A DNA stretch of 64,000 bases, taken from positions 1-64,000 of the forward strand of contig NZ_JABEQJ010000025.1 of NCBI RefSeq assembly GCF_014174255.1. Reading direction: 5' to 3'. The stretch is from Gluconacetobacter sacchari. GTDB taxonomy: Bacteria; Pseudomonadota; Alphaproteobacteria; Acetobacterales; Acetobacteraceae. Of this stretch, positions 35,568 to 44,031 are shown one piece after another. A program made the translations under genes and the position numbers. Numbering within the stretch: the stretch's first letter is position 1; the number at the start of each line of letters is the position of its first letter. The notes under the pieces were generated by a model, which did not search any database, was not told where the DNA came from, and saw only the letters and a program-made list of their open reading frames with translations.

Positions 35568-36998
35568 ATGGGCTTCATTCAGAAACATGATCTGTGGAAC
35601 GATGCCCTGACCCGTCAGGCCGCCGAAATCGGCCGGAGGGTCGAGGCGGACCGGGTCGAGGTGATCCGCTTTTCGTTTCCGGACCAGCATGGCATCCTGC
35701 GGGGCAAAACCCTGGTTGCCTCGGAACTGGCAAGTGCCTTTTCATCGGGTATTTCCCTCGCATCCTCCCTGCTGATGAAGGACACGTCCCATCGGACGGT
35801 GATCCCGATCTTCAATGGCAGCAATGCGATTCCCGGAATGGAGGGTGCCGCCGACATCATCATGGTTCCCGATCCGTCCACGTTCAAGATCCTGCCCTGG
35901 ACGCCAGGTACCGGCTGGATGCTGTGCGATCTCTATTTCCGCGACGGGCGCAAGGTACCGCTTGCGACCCGCCATCTGTGCCGCAACGTACTGACGCAGC
36001 TGGGTGACGCGGGATATGATTTCATGACCGGCCTGGAGGTCGAATTCCACGTTACGCGACTGATCGATGCGAAACTGGCGCCGGAGGATGCCGGCCAGCC
36101 CGGAACACCGCCGCAGGTCGGCCTACTGCACAAGGGCTATAACTATCTGACCGAGCTGAACTACGATCAGCTCGACCCGATATTCGACATCCTACGGCGT
36201 AACCTGCAGGCACTTGGGCTCGGCCTGAGTTCGCTGGAAATCGAATTCGGTCCCAGTCAGGCGGAACTGGTTTTCCGCGCGGATCGCGGCCTGCAGCCCG
36301 CCGACGACATGGTTCTGTTCCGCAGCGCCACCAAGCAGATCTGCCGGCGCCATGGCTACCATGCCAGTTTCATGTGCCGCCCGCGACTGCCCAACGTGAT
36401 GTCCAGCGGCTGGCACCTGCATCAGTCCCTTTGCGCGAAGGAAGGCGGGGATAATCTTTTCATGGCCGCGCCGGGCGGCGCCCCCCTGTCGCCGATCGGC
36501 ATGCATTGGCTGGGCGGCCTGCTGGACAACGCCGCCGCCGCCACGGTGTTCACGACACCGACCATCAATGGCTACAAGCGTTACCGGCCATTTTCCCTGG
36601 CACCGGATCGCGCGATCTGGGGGTGCGACAATCGCGGCGTCATGCTGCGTGTAATGGGCGGCCCCAGCGATCCGGCCTCACGGATTGAAAATCGCGTGGG
36701 CGAACCCGCCGCCAATCCGTATCTCTATCTCGCATCCCAGATTGTCTCCGGCCTCGACGGCCTGGCGCGCCGCGCCGATCCAGGTGCGTCGGCCGACGCA
36801 CCCTATGCCACGCCCGCCCCGCATCTTCCCCGTACACTGGACGAGGCTGTGTCGGCTCTGGAGGCAAGCAAGGTGTTTCGGGAGGGACTCGGCGACTCCT
36901 TCGTGGATTATCTGGTTCGGATCAAAAGAGCGGAAATCGACCGCTATAACCTTGAAGTCTCGGAGTGGGAGCAGCGGGAATATTTCGACCTGTTCTGA
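35568..36998 (+). CDS. Glutamine-synthetase-like gamma-glutamyl-amide ligase
   Basis: The 476-residue protein has the GS fold: an N-terminal beta-grasp part with DQHGILRGKTL, the metal-binding GLEVEFHVTR, a SSGWHLHQSL segment (GxGxHxH region) and NGYKRYRPFSLAPDRAIWG with DNRGVMLRV, which hold the ATP/phosphate residues. GS relatives that are not nitrogen-assimilation enzymes attach glutamate to amines (PuuA for putrescine, AtdA1/TdnQ for aniline, IpuC for isopropylamine). Co-transcription with a Rieske oxygenase resembles the aniline systems. It probably gamma-glutamylates an amine substrate or product of the oxygenase. True glutamine synthesis is unlikely in this context. Confidence 0.85.
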   Translation: MGFIQKHDLWNDALTRQAAEIGRRVEADRVEVIRFSFPDQHGILRGKTLVASELASAFSSGISLASSLLMKDTSHRTVIPIFNGSNAIPGMEGAADIIMVPDPSTFKILPWTPGTGWMLCDLYFRDGRKVPLATRHLCRNVLTQLGDAGYDFMTGLEVEFHVTRLIDAKLAPEDAGQPGTPPQVGLLHKGYNYLTELNYDQLDPIFDILRRNLQALGLGLSSLEIEFGPSQAELVFRADRGLQPADDMVLFRSATKQICRRHGYHASFMCRPRLPNVMSSGWHLHQSLCAKEGGDNLFMAAPGGAPLSPIGMHWLGGLLDNAAAATVFTTPTINGYKRYRPFSLAPDRAIWGCDNRGVMLRVMGGPSDPASRIENRVGEPAANPYLYLASQIVSGLDGLARRADPGASADAPYATPAPHLPRTLDEAVSALEASKVFREGLGDSFVDYLVRIKRAEIDRYNLEVSEWEQREYFDLF

Positions 36999-37382
36999 AA
37001 TCAGCGAACCAAATCGGACGAGCGTCGAATGGAGACGACTCGTCTGGCTTTTAAAGGGAATCAAAAAAACTCTTCTGAACTGGAATGATATTTCGGTTCA
37101 TTTGTAAACCTTCCGACAGGATTTTTCTTGCGCTTCCAGAAAGAGCAGGAGGGATTATCTTCATTTCCCCCCTCCATCCTCTGCGAATAAAAATAGACGC
37201 CAAGGCATAAGCTTTTCTTCAGGAATCATAAAAAAAACTCTCGGATATGATCCGATATCGTAATTATTTATTGTTGACAGAATATTTCTGTCAAATCAGT
37301 ATCATTACAACAATTATATAGAATTTCTAAAATATCCCGTTCGTTTGACTTCCAGATGCCCTCAAGAGACGATGGTGGTGCC
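36999..37382. other. AT-rich intergenic region before the second TonB receptor
   Basis: No gene is seen in these 384 bases. The last 150 bases are AT-rich and contain a perfect palindrome with an embedded TTGACA, so this is very probably the promoter region of the receptor gene. No clear terminator for the GS-like gene was found. Confidence 0.5.
37274..37294. promoter_or_regulatory. Perfect palindromic operator with TTGACA before the TonB receptor
   Basis: The nine-base arms TTGACAGAA and TTCTGTCAA flank a three-base TAT. The left arm starts with a consensus -35 hexamer, so a protein bound here would cover the promoter. The nearest regulators are the IclR and LysR proteins of this block. Confidence 0.55.
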
Positions 37383-39743
37383 ATGACGCGACTGAAGGAT
37401 TCCTCTTACAGGACGACATTGCTCATTACATCATGTCTGGTCGCGATCGCGGTCAGCGGGACGGCGCGGGCGGAAGATCCCGACGAACAGGTCATTGTGA
37501 CCGGGACGCGCGATCCGCATCAGACCGCCCGCCAGAGCGTCAGTCCGATCCAGGTCGTGACGGGAGCCCAGTTGGCGGCGACCGGCCAAGCCGATATCCG
37601 TGATGCCCTTATCCAGTTGGCACCGTCGATGACCCGCTCGGACATGAATTTCGGCAATGCGAACATGACCGACGCGATCAGCCTGCGCGGCCTGACACCA
37701 AACCAGACCCTGGTCCTGGTGAACGGCAAGCGGCGTCATACCACGGCGGATCTGTCGACATTCCATGGCCCGCAGCAAGGCACGACACCTGTCGATATAG
37801 ACATGATTCCCGTATCGGCCGTCGATCACGTCGAAATCCTACAAGACGGCGCGGCGGCGCAGTACGGCTCGGACGCCATAGCCGGCGTCGTGAATATCAT
37901 TCTGAAGAAGGTCGATCATGGTGTGAGCGTTCAGGCCATCAATGGCGGCTATTACGCGGGCGACGGTTTCACCACCGGAGAATCGGCCAATTGGGGAACG
38001 AAGCTCGGTGAGAGAGGCTATTTCAATCTCAGTGGCGAAATCAAATATAACGACTACACGAACCGCAGCGGTGTCGATACGCAGACCGGGAAATACGACA
38101 ACGCCATCCTCGGCATGCCCGAGCAGATTCGTGAAACGCTCGCCTATAACATGGCTTATCATATCACCAAGGATATCGAGCTCTATTCGTTCGGAACGTA
38201 TGGACACCGCAACGGTTCCAGCATGCAGAACTTCCGCACCCGCGCAGTCATACCTTCAATGTATCCGAACGGATTCGAGCCGCGCATCACGCTCGATGAA
38301 GATGATTTCGGCGTGACCGCGGGGTTCCGGGGCAGCATCGCGGACTGGGACTGGGATATCAGCACGACCTATGGTGCCGATTACGATCGCAGCGGCACAA
38401 ATCATACTGGCAACCCGTCGCTTGTATCGGATTTCGGTTCATCGCCGACCCACTTCGACAATATGGAGACGATCAGCGATACCGAATGGACGACAGATGC
38501 GGGCGTGCGCCGAGCCTTCCATGTTCCTGTCCTGGCCGCGCCCCTGAATTTCGCCTTGGGTGCGCAATACCGCTATGACACCTATCATATCGGCGCAGGG
38601 CAGTTCGGGTCGTGGTACGGTTCCGGTCCGGCGGGTATGCACGGCCTCAATAGCCTGAACGCATCCGATAGCGGCCGTGACGTTACAGCGGGCTATATCG
38701 ATCTGTCGACACAGCTTCTTCCAAAATGGCAGATCGACTTGGCCGGTCGTTTCGAACATTATACCGACGCCGGCGACACGGAAACCGGGAAGGTTTCCTC
38801 TCGTTACGATTTCAATCAGTATTTCGGCCTACGCGGAACAATCAGCAACGGCTTCCGTGCCCCGACCTTGGCAGAAGAGAACTGGTCCAGCGTGTCGGCT
38901 TCCCCAACGGGGGCCAGCGGCATCCTGCCGGTCAACTCGGTCGCGGCAAAAGCCCTCGGCTCGCGCCCGCTCAAGCCCGAGCGCTCCACCAGTTTCAGCG
39001 CCGGCTTCGTGCTGAATCCGATTCGGAACCTACACATCACTCTGGATGCGTACCAGATCGATCTGCGTGACCGGATAATGCTGGGCGGCTCCTTCAACGG
39101 TCAGACGGCGATCGATGCGCTCATGATGCAGGGCGTAGGGATTCAGGCCGACGCCAATCCGAAGGCTGTCAGCGCCAGCTATTTTTCCAACGCGGCTAGC
39201 ACCCGCACGCGGGGAATGGACATTACCGCATCGTATCGGACCAATCTCGGAAGATACGGCCATATCCTTTGGGACGTGGAGGCGAACTTCAACAACACAC
39301 AGGTGCGCCGGAACGACCTGGACGCCCTCGGTCGTCCGCTGCTGAACGCGCAGCAGATCGGCTACATTTCCACCTACACACCACGCAACAAGGTCATTTT
39401 CGGCGGGGACTGGCATTTTGGGAAATGGGATTTCATCGTGCATGAGATCCGCTACGGCCACGCGACATCGGAGCTGACCTATTACACCGGGCCCTATGCA
39501 AATTCGGTTACCAATTTTCAGCGCTTCGTCAACAAACCTCGCTTCGCCACCAATCTTCTCATCGCCTATCAGATCGATCCCCGGTGGCGTGTCGCGCTGG
39601 GCGGCAACAATATCGGCAACGCCAAGCAGAGCCTTCTGCCGCCTGGCTTCCGCTATCTTGGGGCAGAGCGTTACGATTATGATGTTCAGCAGATCGGATT
39701 CAACGGCGGTTATTACTATTTCCAGGTAAACCTGACCCTCTGA
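37383..39743 (+). CDS. TonB-dependent outer-membrane receptor
   Basis: The 786-residue receptor has a signal peptide (TTLLITSCLVAIAVSGTARA), a TonB-box-like EQVIVTGTRD right after it, a full plug (ISLRGLTPNQTLVLVNGKRR, VDHVEILQDGAAAQYGSDAIAGVVNIILKK) and a 22-strand-type barrel. It is closest in style to receptors of the FepA/CirA group, many of which in alphaproteobacteria import organic substrates. Start 37383 gives a clean signal peptide; ATG 37356 is an alternative. Its place in the catabolic block suggests uptake of the block's substrate. Confidence 0.9.
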   Translation: MTRLKDSSYRTTLLITSCLVAIAVSGTARAEDPDEQVIVTGTRDPHQTARQSVSPIQVVTGAQLAATGQADIRDALIQLAPSMTRSDMNFGNANMTDAISLRGLTPNQTLVLVNGKRRHTTADLSTFHGPQQGTTPVDIDMIPVSAVDHVEILQDGAAAQYGSDAIAGVVNIILKKVDHGVSVQAINGGYYAGDGFTTGESANWGTKLGERGYFNLSGEIKYNDYTNRSGVDTQTGKYDNAILGMPEQIRETLAYNMAYHITKDIELYSFGTYGHRNGSSMQNFRTRAVIPSMYPNGFEPRITLDEDDFGVTAGFRGSIADWDWDISTTYGADYDRSGTNHTGNPSLVSDFGSSPTHFDNMETISDTEWTTDAGVRRAFHVPVLAAPLNFALGAQYRYDTYHIGAGQFGSWYGSGPAGMHGLNSLNASDSGRDVTAGYIDLSTQLLPKWQIDLAGRFEHYTDAGDTETGKVSSRYDFNQYFGLRGTISNGFRAPTLAEENWSSVSASPTGASGILPVNSVAAKALGSRPLKPERSTSFSAGFVLNPIRNLHITLDAYQIDLRDRIMLGGSFNGQTAIDALMMQGVGIQADANPKAVSASYFSNAASTRTRGMDITASYRTNLGRYGHILWDVEANFNNTQVRRNDLDALGRPLLNAQQIGYISTYTPRNKVIFGGDWHFGKWDFIVHEIRYGHATSELTYYTGPYANSVTNFQRFVNKPRFATNLLIAYQIDPRWRVALGGNNIGNAKQSLLPPGFRYLGAERYDYDVQQIGFNGGYYYFQVNLTL

Positions 39744-39848
39744 CGATGCAGCCAGGACGGCGTGGTGGACGAGCGGCGGCCCCGACATATCGGGACGCGC
39801 CCTTGTTCATGTCCAGGAACTTGTTACACGCATAATGAAGGACAGACG

Positions 39849-40724
39849 ATGGAACGTGAAAAGACAATTGGTTTCGTAGGTTTTGGCGCGATGGCCAGCC
39901 GTATGGCGCGCAATTTGCGTGTGGCGGGATATGGCGCCGTGGTGTATACGCCTTCCGGTCGGGGCGGCTCGGATGGTGACTGCATTGTCGGTTCCGCGCG
40001 TCAGGTCGGCGAACAAGCGGATATCGTTATTGTCTGTGTTCCGGACGACCGCGCGCTAAACGCCGCGCTGTACGGGCAGGATGGACTTCTAGGGGGCATG
40101 AGGTCCGGCGGGTTGCTTATCAACGCCAGTTCCAATTCGCCGGAAGCCTCCGTGGCGTTGGACCAGGCGGCGTCGGCTCTAGATCTGACCGCGCTGGACG
40201 CGCCAATATCGGGCAGCACACCGGAAGCCGATGCAGGCGAACTCGTCATCCTCGTGGGCGGCCCGGAGGAAGGTGTCCGCAGGGCGCAGCCGATTTTCGA
40301 TATCATCGGGCGCTTGACGATCCATGCCGGACCGTCGGGATCAGGATCGAAGCTGAAATTGGTTATCAATGGCATCATGGCGGCCGGCATGGTCGCCCTG
40401 GCCGAGTCTGTGACCTACGGTCTGGCATCGGGACTTGATCACGCGACGCTGCTCGAAGCCCTGTCAGCGGTCCCGGTGGTTTCACCCCATCATAAGCGCA
40501 AGTTGAAGAACGTCTTTGCCGGCGATATTTCCTCCCAGTTTCCAACGCGGTTGATGCATAAGGATATCGGGCTGCTCCTGACTGCTGCCGCTGGGCACGC
40601 GTTGTCAGTTCCCCTTATGGCAGCGGCCGCACAACTCCTGTCCTTGACGCGGCGAGATCACGCAGACGACGACTATTCCGCCAGTCTGAAGGTTGCTGAA
40701 AACCTGGCGCAGACGCACCTGTAA
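39849..40724 (+). CDS. Beta-hydroxyacid dehydrogenase (3-hydroxyisobutyrate dehydrogenase family)
   Basis: The 291-residue protein has an N-terminal NAD(P) site GFVGFGAMASRMARNL, the substrate motif DAPISGSTPEADAGEL (usually DAPVSGG...), and the catalytic lysine in GSGSKLKLVINGIMAAG. Family members oxidise 3-hydroxy acids or reduce tartronate semialdehyde and succinate semialdehyde. The substrate loop differs slightly from the classic DAPVSGG form. It follows the TonB receptor by 105 bases and precedes the IclR gene, so it may handle a hydroxyacid from the pathway. Confidence 0.87.
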   Translation: MEREKTIGFVGFGAMASRMARNLRVAGYGAVVYTPSGRGGSDGDCIVGSARQVGEQADIVIVCVPDDRALNAALYGQDGLLGGMRSGGLLINASSNSPEASVALDQAASALDLTALDAPISGSTPEADAGELVILVGGPEEGVRRAQPIFDIIGRLTIHAGPSGSGSKLKLVINGIMAAGMVALAESVTYGLASGLDHATLLEALSAVPVVSPHHKRKLKNVFAGDISSQFPTRLMHKDIGLLLTAAAGHALSVPLMAAAAQLLSLTRRDHADDDYSASLKVAENLAQTHL

Positions 40725-40813
40725 ACGGCGCAGCCGCTCGCCGGGACCCGGACGTGTCTCCCCCCTTTGACGGAAACCGTACCTGTCGTGCAGATGACGG
40801 AACAATGGGAATG

Positions 40814-40823
40814 TGTGATCACA
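40814..40823. promoter_or_regulatory. Palindrome before the IclR gene
   Basis: TGTGATCACA is a perfect ten-base palindrome 33 bases upstream of the IclR start. It resembles the TGTGATCAGT elements at 2198 and 2267 (inverted). It could be an autoregulatory site; the evidence is its symmetry and position only. Confidence 0.35.
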
Positions 40824-40856
40824 GCGCGTTCCGTAAGCAACGCGGGGTAAAGGGAC

Positions 40857-41663
40857 ATGCCAAAAATACGCGAGCGTGATGCCGGACTGCGGAGCGACAA
40901 TCCGGTAGGGCGTGATTTTTCCGAGGCCTTGGCCCGAGGATTGGCCATCATGACCATTTTCGGCCCGGACTCCCGGGCGATGACGCTCAGCGCCATCGCC
41001 CGGGAGGTCGATCTGCCCAAGGCCACCGTGCGCCGTACACTTCTGACTTTGGTTCATCTGGGCTACATGGAGGAAGAGGGGCGACTTTTTTCCTTACGAC
41101 CGACCATCCTACGACTGGCGTCCTCCTATCTGGGGGCAGATCCGGTATCGACGATCTTTCAGCCGGTTTGTGAACGGCTGGCCCGCGAACTCGGGGTGAC
41201 GTGCTCGGTCGCTGTATTGGACGCCGAGGAAGCGGTCATGATTGCCTATGCCTCGCCACGGCGCGTTCACGCGCACGGTACGATGGAAGGGATCGGCTTG
41301 CGGCTTCCTGCCTTCTGCACCGCCGTTGGCCGGATCCTGCTCGCAGGCCGGAGTTCAGCAGAGCGCGAAGCCTTCCTGGCCGCTTTGGATGCCCGGGCAA
41401 TCACACCGTACACGGTTACGGATAAGGACAAGCTGCGGCAACTCTGGGGTCAGGCCGAATCCGACGGCTACGCCCTGGTCGACCAGGAAGCCGAAATCGG
41501 CTTCCGGTCGATCGCGGTGCCCGTCCGAAGACGAGATGATAGGTTGATCGCCGCCCTCAATGTCGGATTACGTGTCGAGCATGCGAGCTGCCAGGAAATG
41601 AGGGACACCTCCCTGCCACGTTTACTGGCAGAAGTCGCGGACCTGCAAGAGCAATTGCTATAG
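40857..41663 (+). CDS. IclR-family regulator (PcaR/PobR-like)
   Basis: The 268-residue protein has an N-terminal winged helix (LSAIAREVDLPKATVRRTLLTLVHLGY) and the IclR effector domain (LPAFCTAVGRILLAG ... GYALVDQEAEIGFRSIAVPV). This layout is that of PcaR, PobR and CatR-type regulators of beta-ketoadipate and other aromatic pathways. It is the last gene inside the repeat-bounded region and probably regulates part of the Rieske/receptor block. Confidence 0.9.
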   Translation: MPKIRERDAGLRSDNPVGRDFSEALARGLAIMTIFGPDSRAMTLSAIAREVDLPKATVRRTLLTLVHLGYMEEEGRLFSLRPTILRLASSYLGADPVSTIFQPVCERLARELGVTCSVAVLDAEEAVMIAYASPRRVHAHGTMEGIGLRLPAFCTAVGRILLAGRSSAEREAFLAALDARAITPYTVTDKDKLRQLWGQAESDGYALVDQEAEIGFRSIAVPVRRRDDRLIAALNVGLRVEHASCQEMRDTSLPRLLAEVADLQEQLL

Positions 41664-41690
41664 TGGATCATACGGAATCCACTCGGTGCG

Positions 41691-41843
41691 TATCGCAATT
41701 GGTTGCGGGTTAGACCGACCCGCTTTGAACCTGCGAAATTACGCCGTTGATTTCGTTTGAGTTTATTTTCACCCCCCATTTGCCCAAAGAAAAACCCCAC
41801 GAACCTATTGGTTTCGTAGGGTTTTCTTTATGTCGGCTGGTTG
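41691..41843. repeat. Dispersed ~153 bp repeat, right copy
   Basis: This is the second copy of the element at 1936-2089, in the same orientation, ending likewise after a terminator hairpin. It lies 27 bases after the IclR stop. The region between the two copies is about 39.6 kb. Confidence 0.7.
41790..41825. terminator. Intrinsic bidirectional terminator
   Basis: AAAACCCCACGAA pairs with TTCGTAGGGTTTT (one mismatch) with A- and T-runs at both sides. It lies between the convergent IclR and NsrR-like genes and can serve both. Confidence 0.75.
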
Positions 41844-41910
41844 CGGGGACACGCAAGCGCCGATTTCCACATTCGTTAAATGTCGCGATATAGCAATGCA
41901 AATCCAAGTG

Positions 41911-42360
41911 CTAGTCGAAGTTCCGCAACTCACCAAGGCCCGAGCGTTCATTGTCGCCGATCATGTCCGCCAGCGTGTAGCGGTCCAGCACCCCCATGAA
42001 AGACCCCAGCGCCTCGCCCAGGACGCCGCGCAGCCGGCAAGCCCTGGCCAGGATGCAGTCCTGGCCACCCGGCTGGTCCGACTGCATGCAGGCCACCAGC
42101 CCCATATCCTCTTCCGTGTAGCGGACGACGTCGCCGATCCGGATCTCGGCCGCCGGGCGCGCCAGCCGCAATCCGCCGTTTCGTCCCCGCTGCGTGCTGA
42201 TGAAGCCGCCGAGGCCCAGGCGATGGATGATCTTGACCAGGTGGTTCTCCGAAATCCCGTACGCCTGCGCAATCTCGCGGATCGAGACGAGGCGATCGGT
42301 GCGGATACCCAGATAGATCAGGGTCCTCAGGGCATAGTCGGTGTGCAGGGTCAGACGCAT
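41911..42360 (-). CDS. nsrR: Rrf2-family nitric-oxide-sensing repressor NsrR
   Basis: The 149-residue protein has the Rrf2 winged helix (SIREIAQAYGISENHLVKIIHRLG, then GRNGGLRLARP) and three cysteines, C91, C102 and C108, in the position of the NsrR iron-sulphur ligands. NO destroys the cluster and releases the repressor from DNA. It is divergent from hmp, whose promoter holds a fitting palindrome, so Hmp is the obvious target. Confidence 0.88.
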   Translation of the reverse strand: MRLTLHTDYALRTLIYLGIRTDRLVSIREIAQAYGISENHLVKIIHRLGLGGFISTQRGRNGGLRLARPAAEIRIGDVVRYTEEDMGLVACMQSDQPGGQDCILARACRLRGVLGEALGSFMGVLDRYTLADMIGDNERSGLGELRNFD

Positions 42361-42404
42361 TGCAAATAGATATATATGATTGACATCTTTTTCCAGCGCG
42401 ATAA

Positions 42405-42427
42405 AAGGTATCTACAATATACACCTT
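42405..42427. promoter_or_regulatory. Candidate NsrR operator in the hmp promoter
   Basis: AAGGTATCTA and TATACACCTT form an imperfect inverted repeat around CAA, 13 bases before the hmp start. Size and symmetry resemble NsrR sites; a TACAAT -10-like element overlaps it, so binding would block hmp transcription. Confidence 0.55.
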
Positions 42428-42440
42428 ATGAGGCATTGTC

Positions 42441-43646
42441 ATGGCTGCTCCCCTGGACGACGCGACCCGCGCAATCGTCAAAGCCTGCGTTCCGGCGCTG
42501 GAAGCGCACGGACTCACCATCACGCAGGAGATGTACAAGCGTCTTCTGGCAACGCCCGAGATTCGCGACCTGTTCAACATGTCGCACCAGAAGGACGGCG
42601 AGCAGCCGAAGGCCCTGGCGTTGGCCGTACTGGCCTATGCCCGCAATATCGACAATCTGGGCGCCCTAGGCGGCATGGTCGAGCGGATTGCCGAAAAGCA
42701 TGTCGGGCTGAATATCTTGCCGGAGCATTATCCCTTCGTCGCGGACGCCCTCCTGGGTGCCATCGCGCATGTCCTCGGCGACGCCGCCACCCCCGAGATC
42801 CTCGACGCCTGGGGCAAGGCGTACTGGTTCCTGGCCGATATCCTGATCGGGCGCGAGGGGCAGATCTACCAGGCGCACGAGGCCGCCCCCGGCGGCTGGA
42901 CCGGCTGGCGCGCCTTTGCCGTGCGCGAATGCGTGCGCGAGAGCGAAACTGTGACCTCGTTCGAGCTGGTGCCCGTCGACGGCAAGCCGGTCATGCGCCA
43001 CCAGCCCGGCCAGTATCTCAGCTTCCGGCTGGACATTCCGGGCCACGGCACGCAACGCCGCAACTACAGCATTTCCTCGGCCCCCGGTGGCGACGGCTAT
43101 CGCATCAGCGTCCGGCGCATGCCCGGCGGGGCTGTGTCGGAATGGCTGCATGACAGCGTGCAGCCCGGCACGGTGCTGCAGGTTTCCGCGCCCACGGGCG
43201 ATTTCACGCTGGCCGATCCGGCGCCGGAATCGGTGGTGCTGCTGAGCGCGGGGGTCGGACTGACGCCCATGATCTCGCTGCTGGGCGCGCTGACGGACGC
43301 GCAGGCGTCGACCGATGTCCGCTATATCCATGCCACCCATTCGGCCGCGACCGAAGCCTTCGGCGATTATGTCTGCGGCCTGGCGCAGGCCGGACGGATC
43401 CAGGGCGAAGTGTTCTACAGCCGGCAGGCGCCGGCCGACGCCGACGGGTCCCTGACGCGGCATGCGGGGCGGATCACGCCGGACTGGCTGAAGGATCGGG
43501 TCGATGCGGGCGCCACCTATTACATCTGCGGTCCCGACGGCTTCATGCGCGACATGGTGGGTGTGCTGAAGGAATCCGGCCTGCCGAAGGCGCAGATCCG
43601 CTACGAATTCTTCGGTTCGGCCAGCGATGCGGACTTGGTGACGTGA
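42441..43646 (+). CDS. hmp: Flavohaemoglobin (nitric oxide dioxygenase)
   Basis: The 401-residue protein has the full Hmp layout: a globin domain (about 1-140) with haem-pocket Tyr32 and proximal His87 in EKHVGL, an FAD domain with RNYSISSAPGGDGYRISVRR, and an NAD domain with LLSAGVGLTPMISLL and a C-terminal YEFFG. It oxidises NO to nitrate with O2 and NAD(P)H in the cytoplasm. It overlaps the DUF488 gene by four bases and is controlled by the divergent NsrR-like repressor. Confidence 0.95.
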   Translation: MAAPLDDATRAIVKACVPALEAHGLTITQEMYKRLLATPEIRDLFNMSHQKDGEQPKALALAVLAYARNIDNLGALGGMVERIAEKHVGLNILPEHYPFVADALLGAIAHVLGDAATPEILDAWGKAYWFLADILIGREGQIYQAHEAAPGGWTGWRAFAVRECVRESETVTSFELVPVDGKPVMRHQPGQYLSFRLDIPGHGTQRRNYSISSAPGGDGYRISVRRMPGGAVSEWLHDSVQPGTVLQVSAPTGDFTLADPAPESVVLLSAGVGLTPMISLLGALTDAQASTDVRYIHATHSAATEAFGDYVCGLAQAGRIQGEVFYSRQAPADADGSLTRHAGRITPDWLKDRVDAGATYYICGPDGFMRDMVGVLKESGLPKAQIRYEFFGSASDADLVT

Positions 43647-44011
43647 CGCGGGCGGCCCCCATCCAGTTCAGGCGGGTCTATGACCCGCCTGAACCCGACG
43701 ACGGCGCGCGGGTGCTGGTCGATCGCCTGTGGCCGCGCGGCGTCAGCAAGGAACGCGCGCACCTGACGCTGTGGCTGAAGGAAATCGCACCGTCCGCCGC
43801 GCTGCGCGAATGGTTCGGCCACGACCCGGAAAAATGGGCCGGGTTCCAGGAACGCTATCAGGCGGAACTGTCCGCCAACCAGGCCGCCGTCGTCCGGATC
43901 GTGGCGCTGGTCGAACAGGGGCCGGTCACCCTGCTCTACGGCGCGCGGGACACGCGGCATAACGAGGCCGTGGTGCTGGCGGCCTGGCTGGACGATCACC
44001 ACCGACGCTGA
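43643..44011 (+). CDS. DUF488-family (YeaO-like) protein
   Basis: A 122-residue protein with the DUF488 pattern VYDPPEPDDGARVLVDRLWPRGVSKERAHL, WFGHDPEKWAGF and LLYGARDTRHNEAVVL. The function of the family is not established. Members often lie next to Hmp, NsrR or haemoglobin genes, and here it overlaps hmp by four bases, so it belongs to the nitrosative-stress unit. Confidence 0.85.
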   Translation: MTRAAPIQFRRVYDPPEPDDGARVLVDRLWPRGVSKERAHLTLWLKEIAPSAALREWFGHDPEKWAGFQERYQAELSANQAAVVRIVALVEQGPVTLLYGARDTRHNEAVVLAAWLDDHHRR

Positions 44012-44031
44012 ACGCCCCGCGAGGACACGCC

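Noticed and set aside
40814-40823. CRP site
   Set aside because: CRP sites have TGTGA and TCACA separated by six bases; here the arms abut with no spacer, so it was kept only as an unassigned palindrome.
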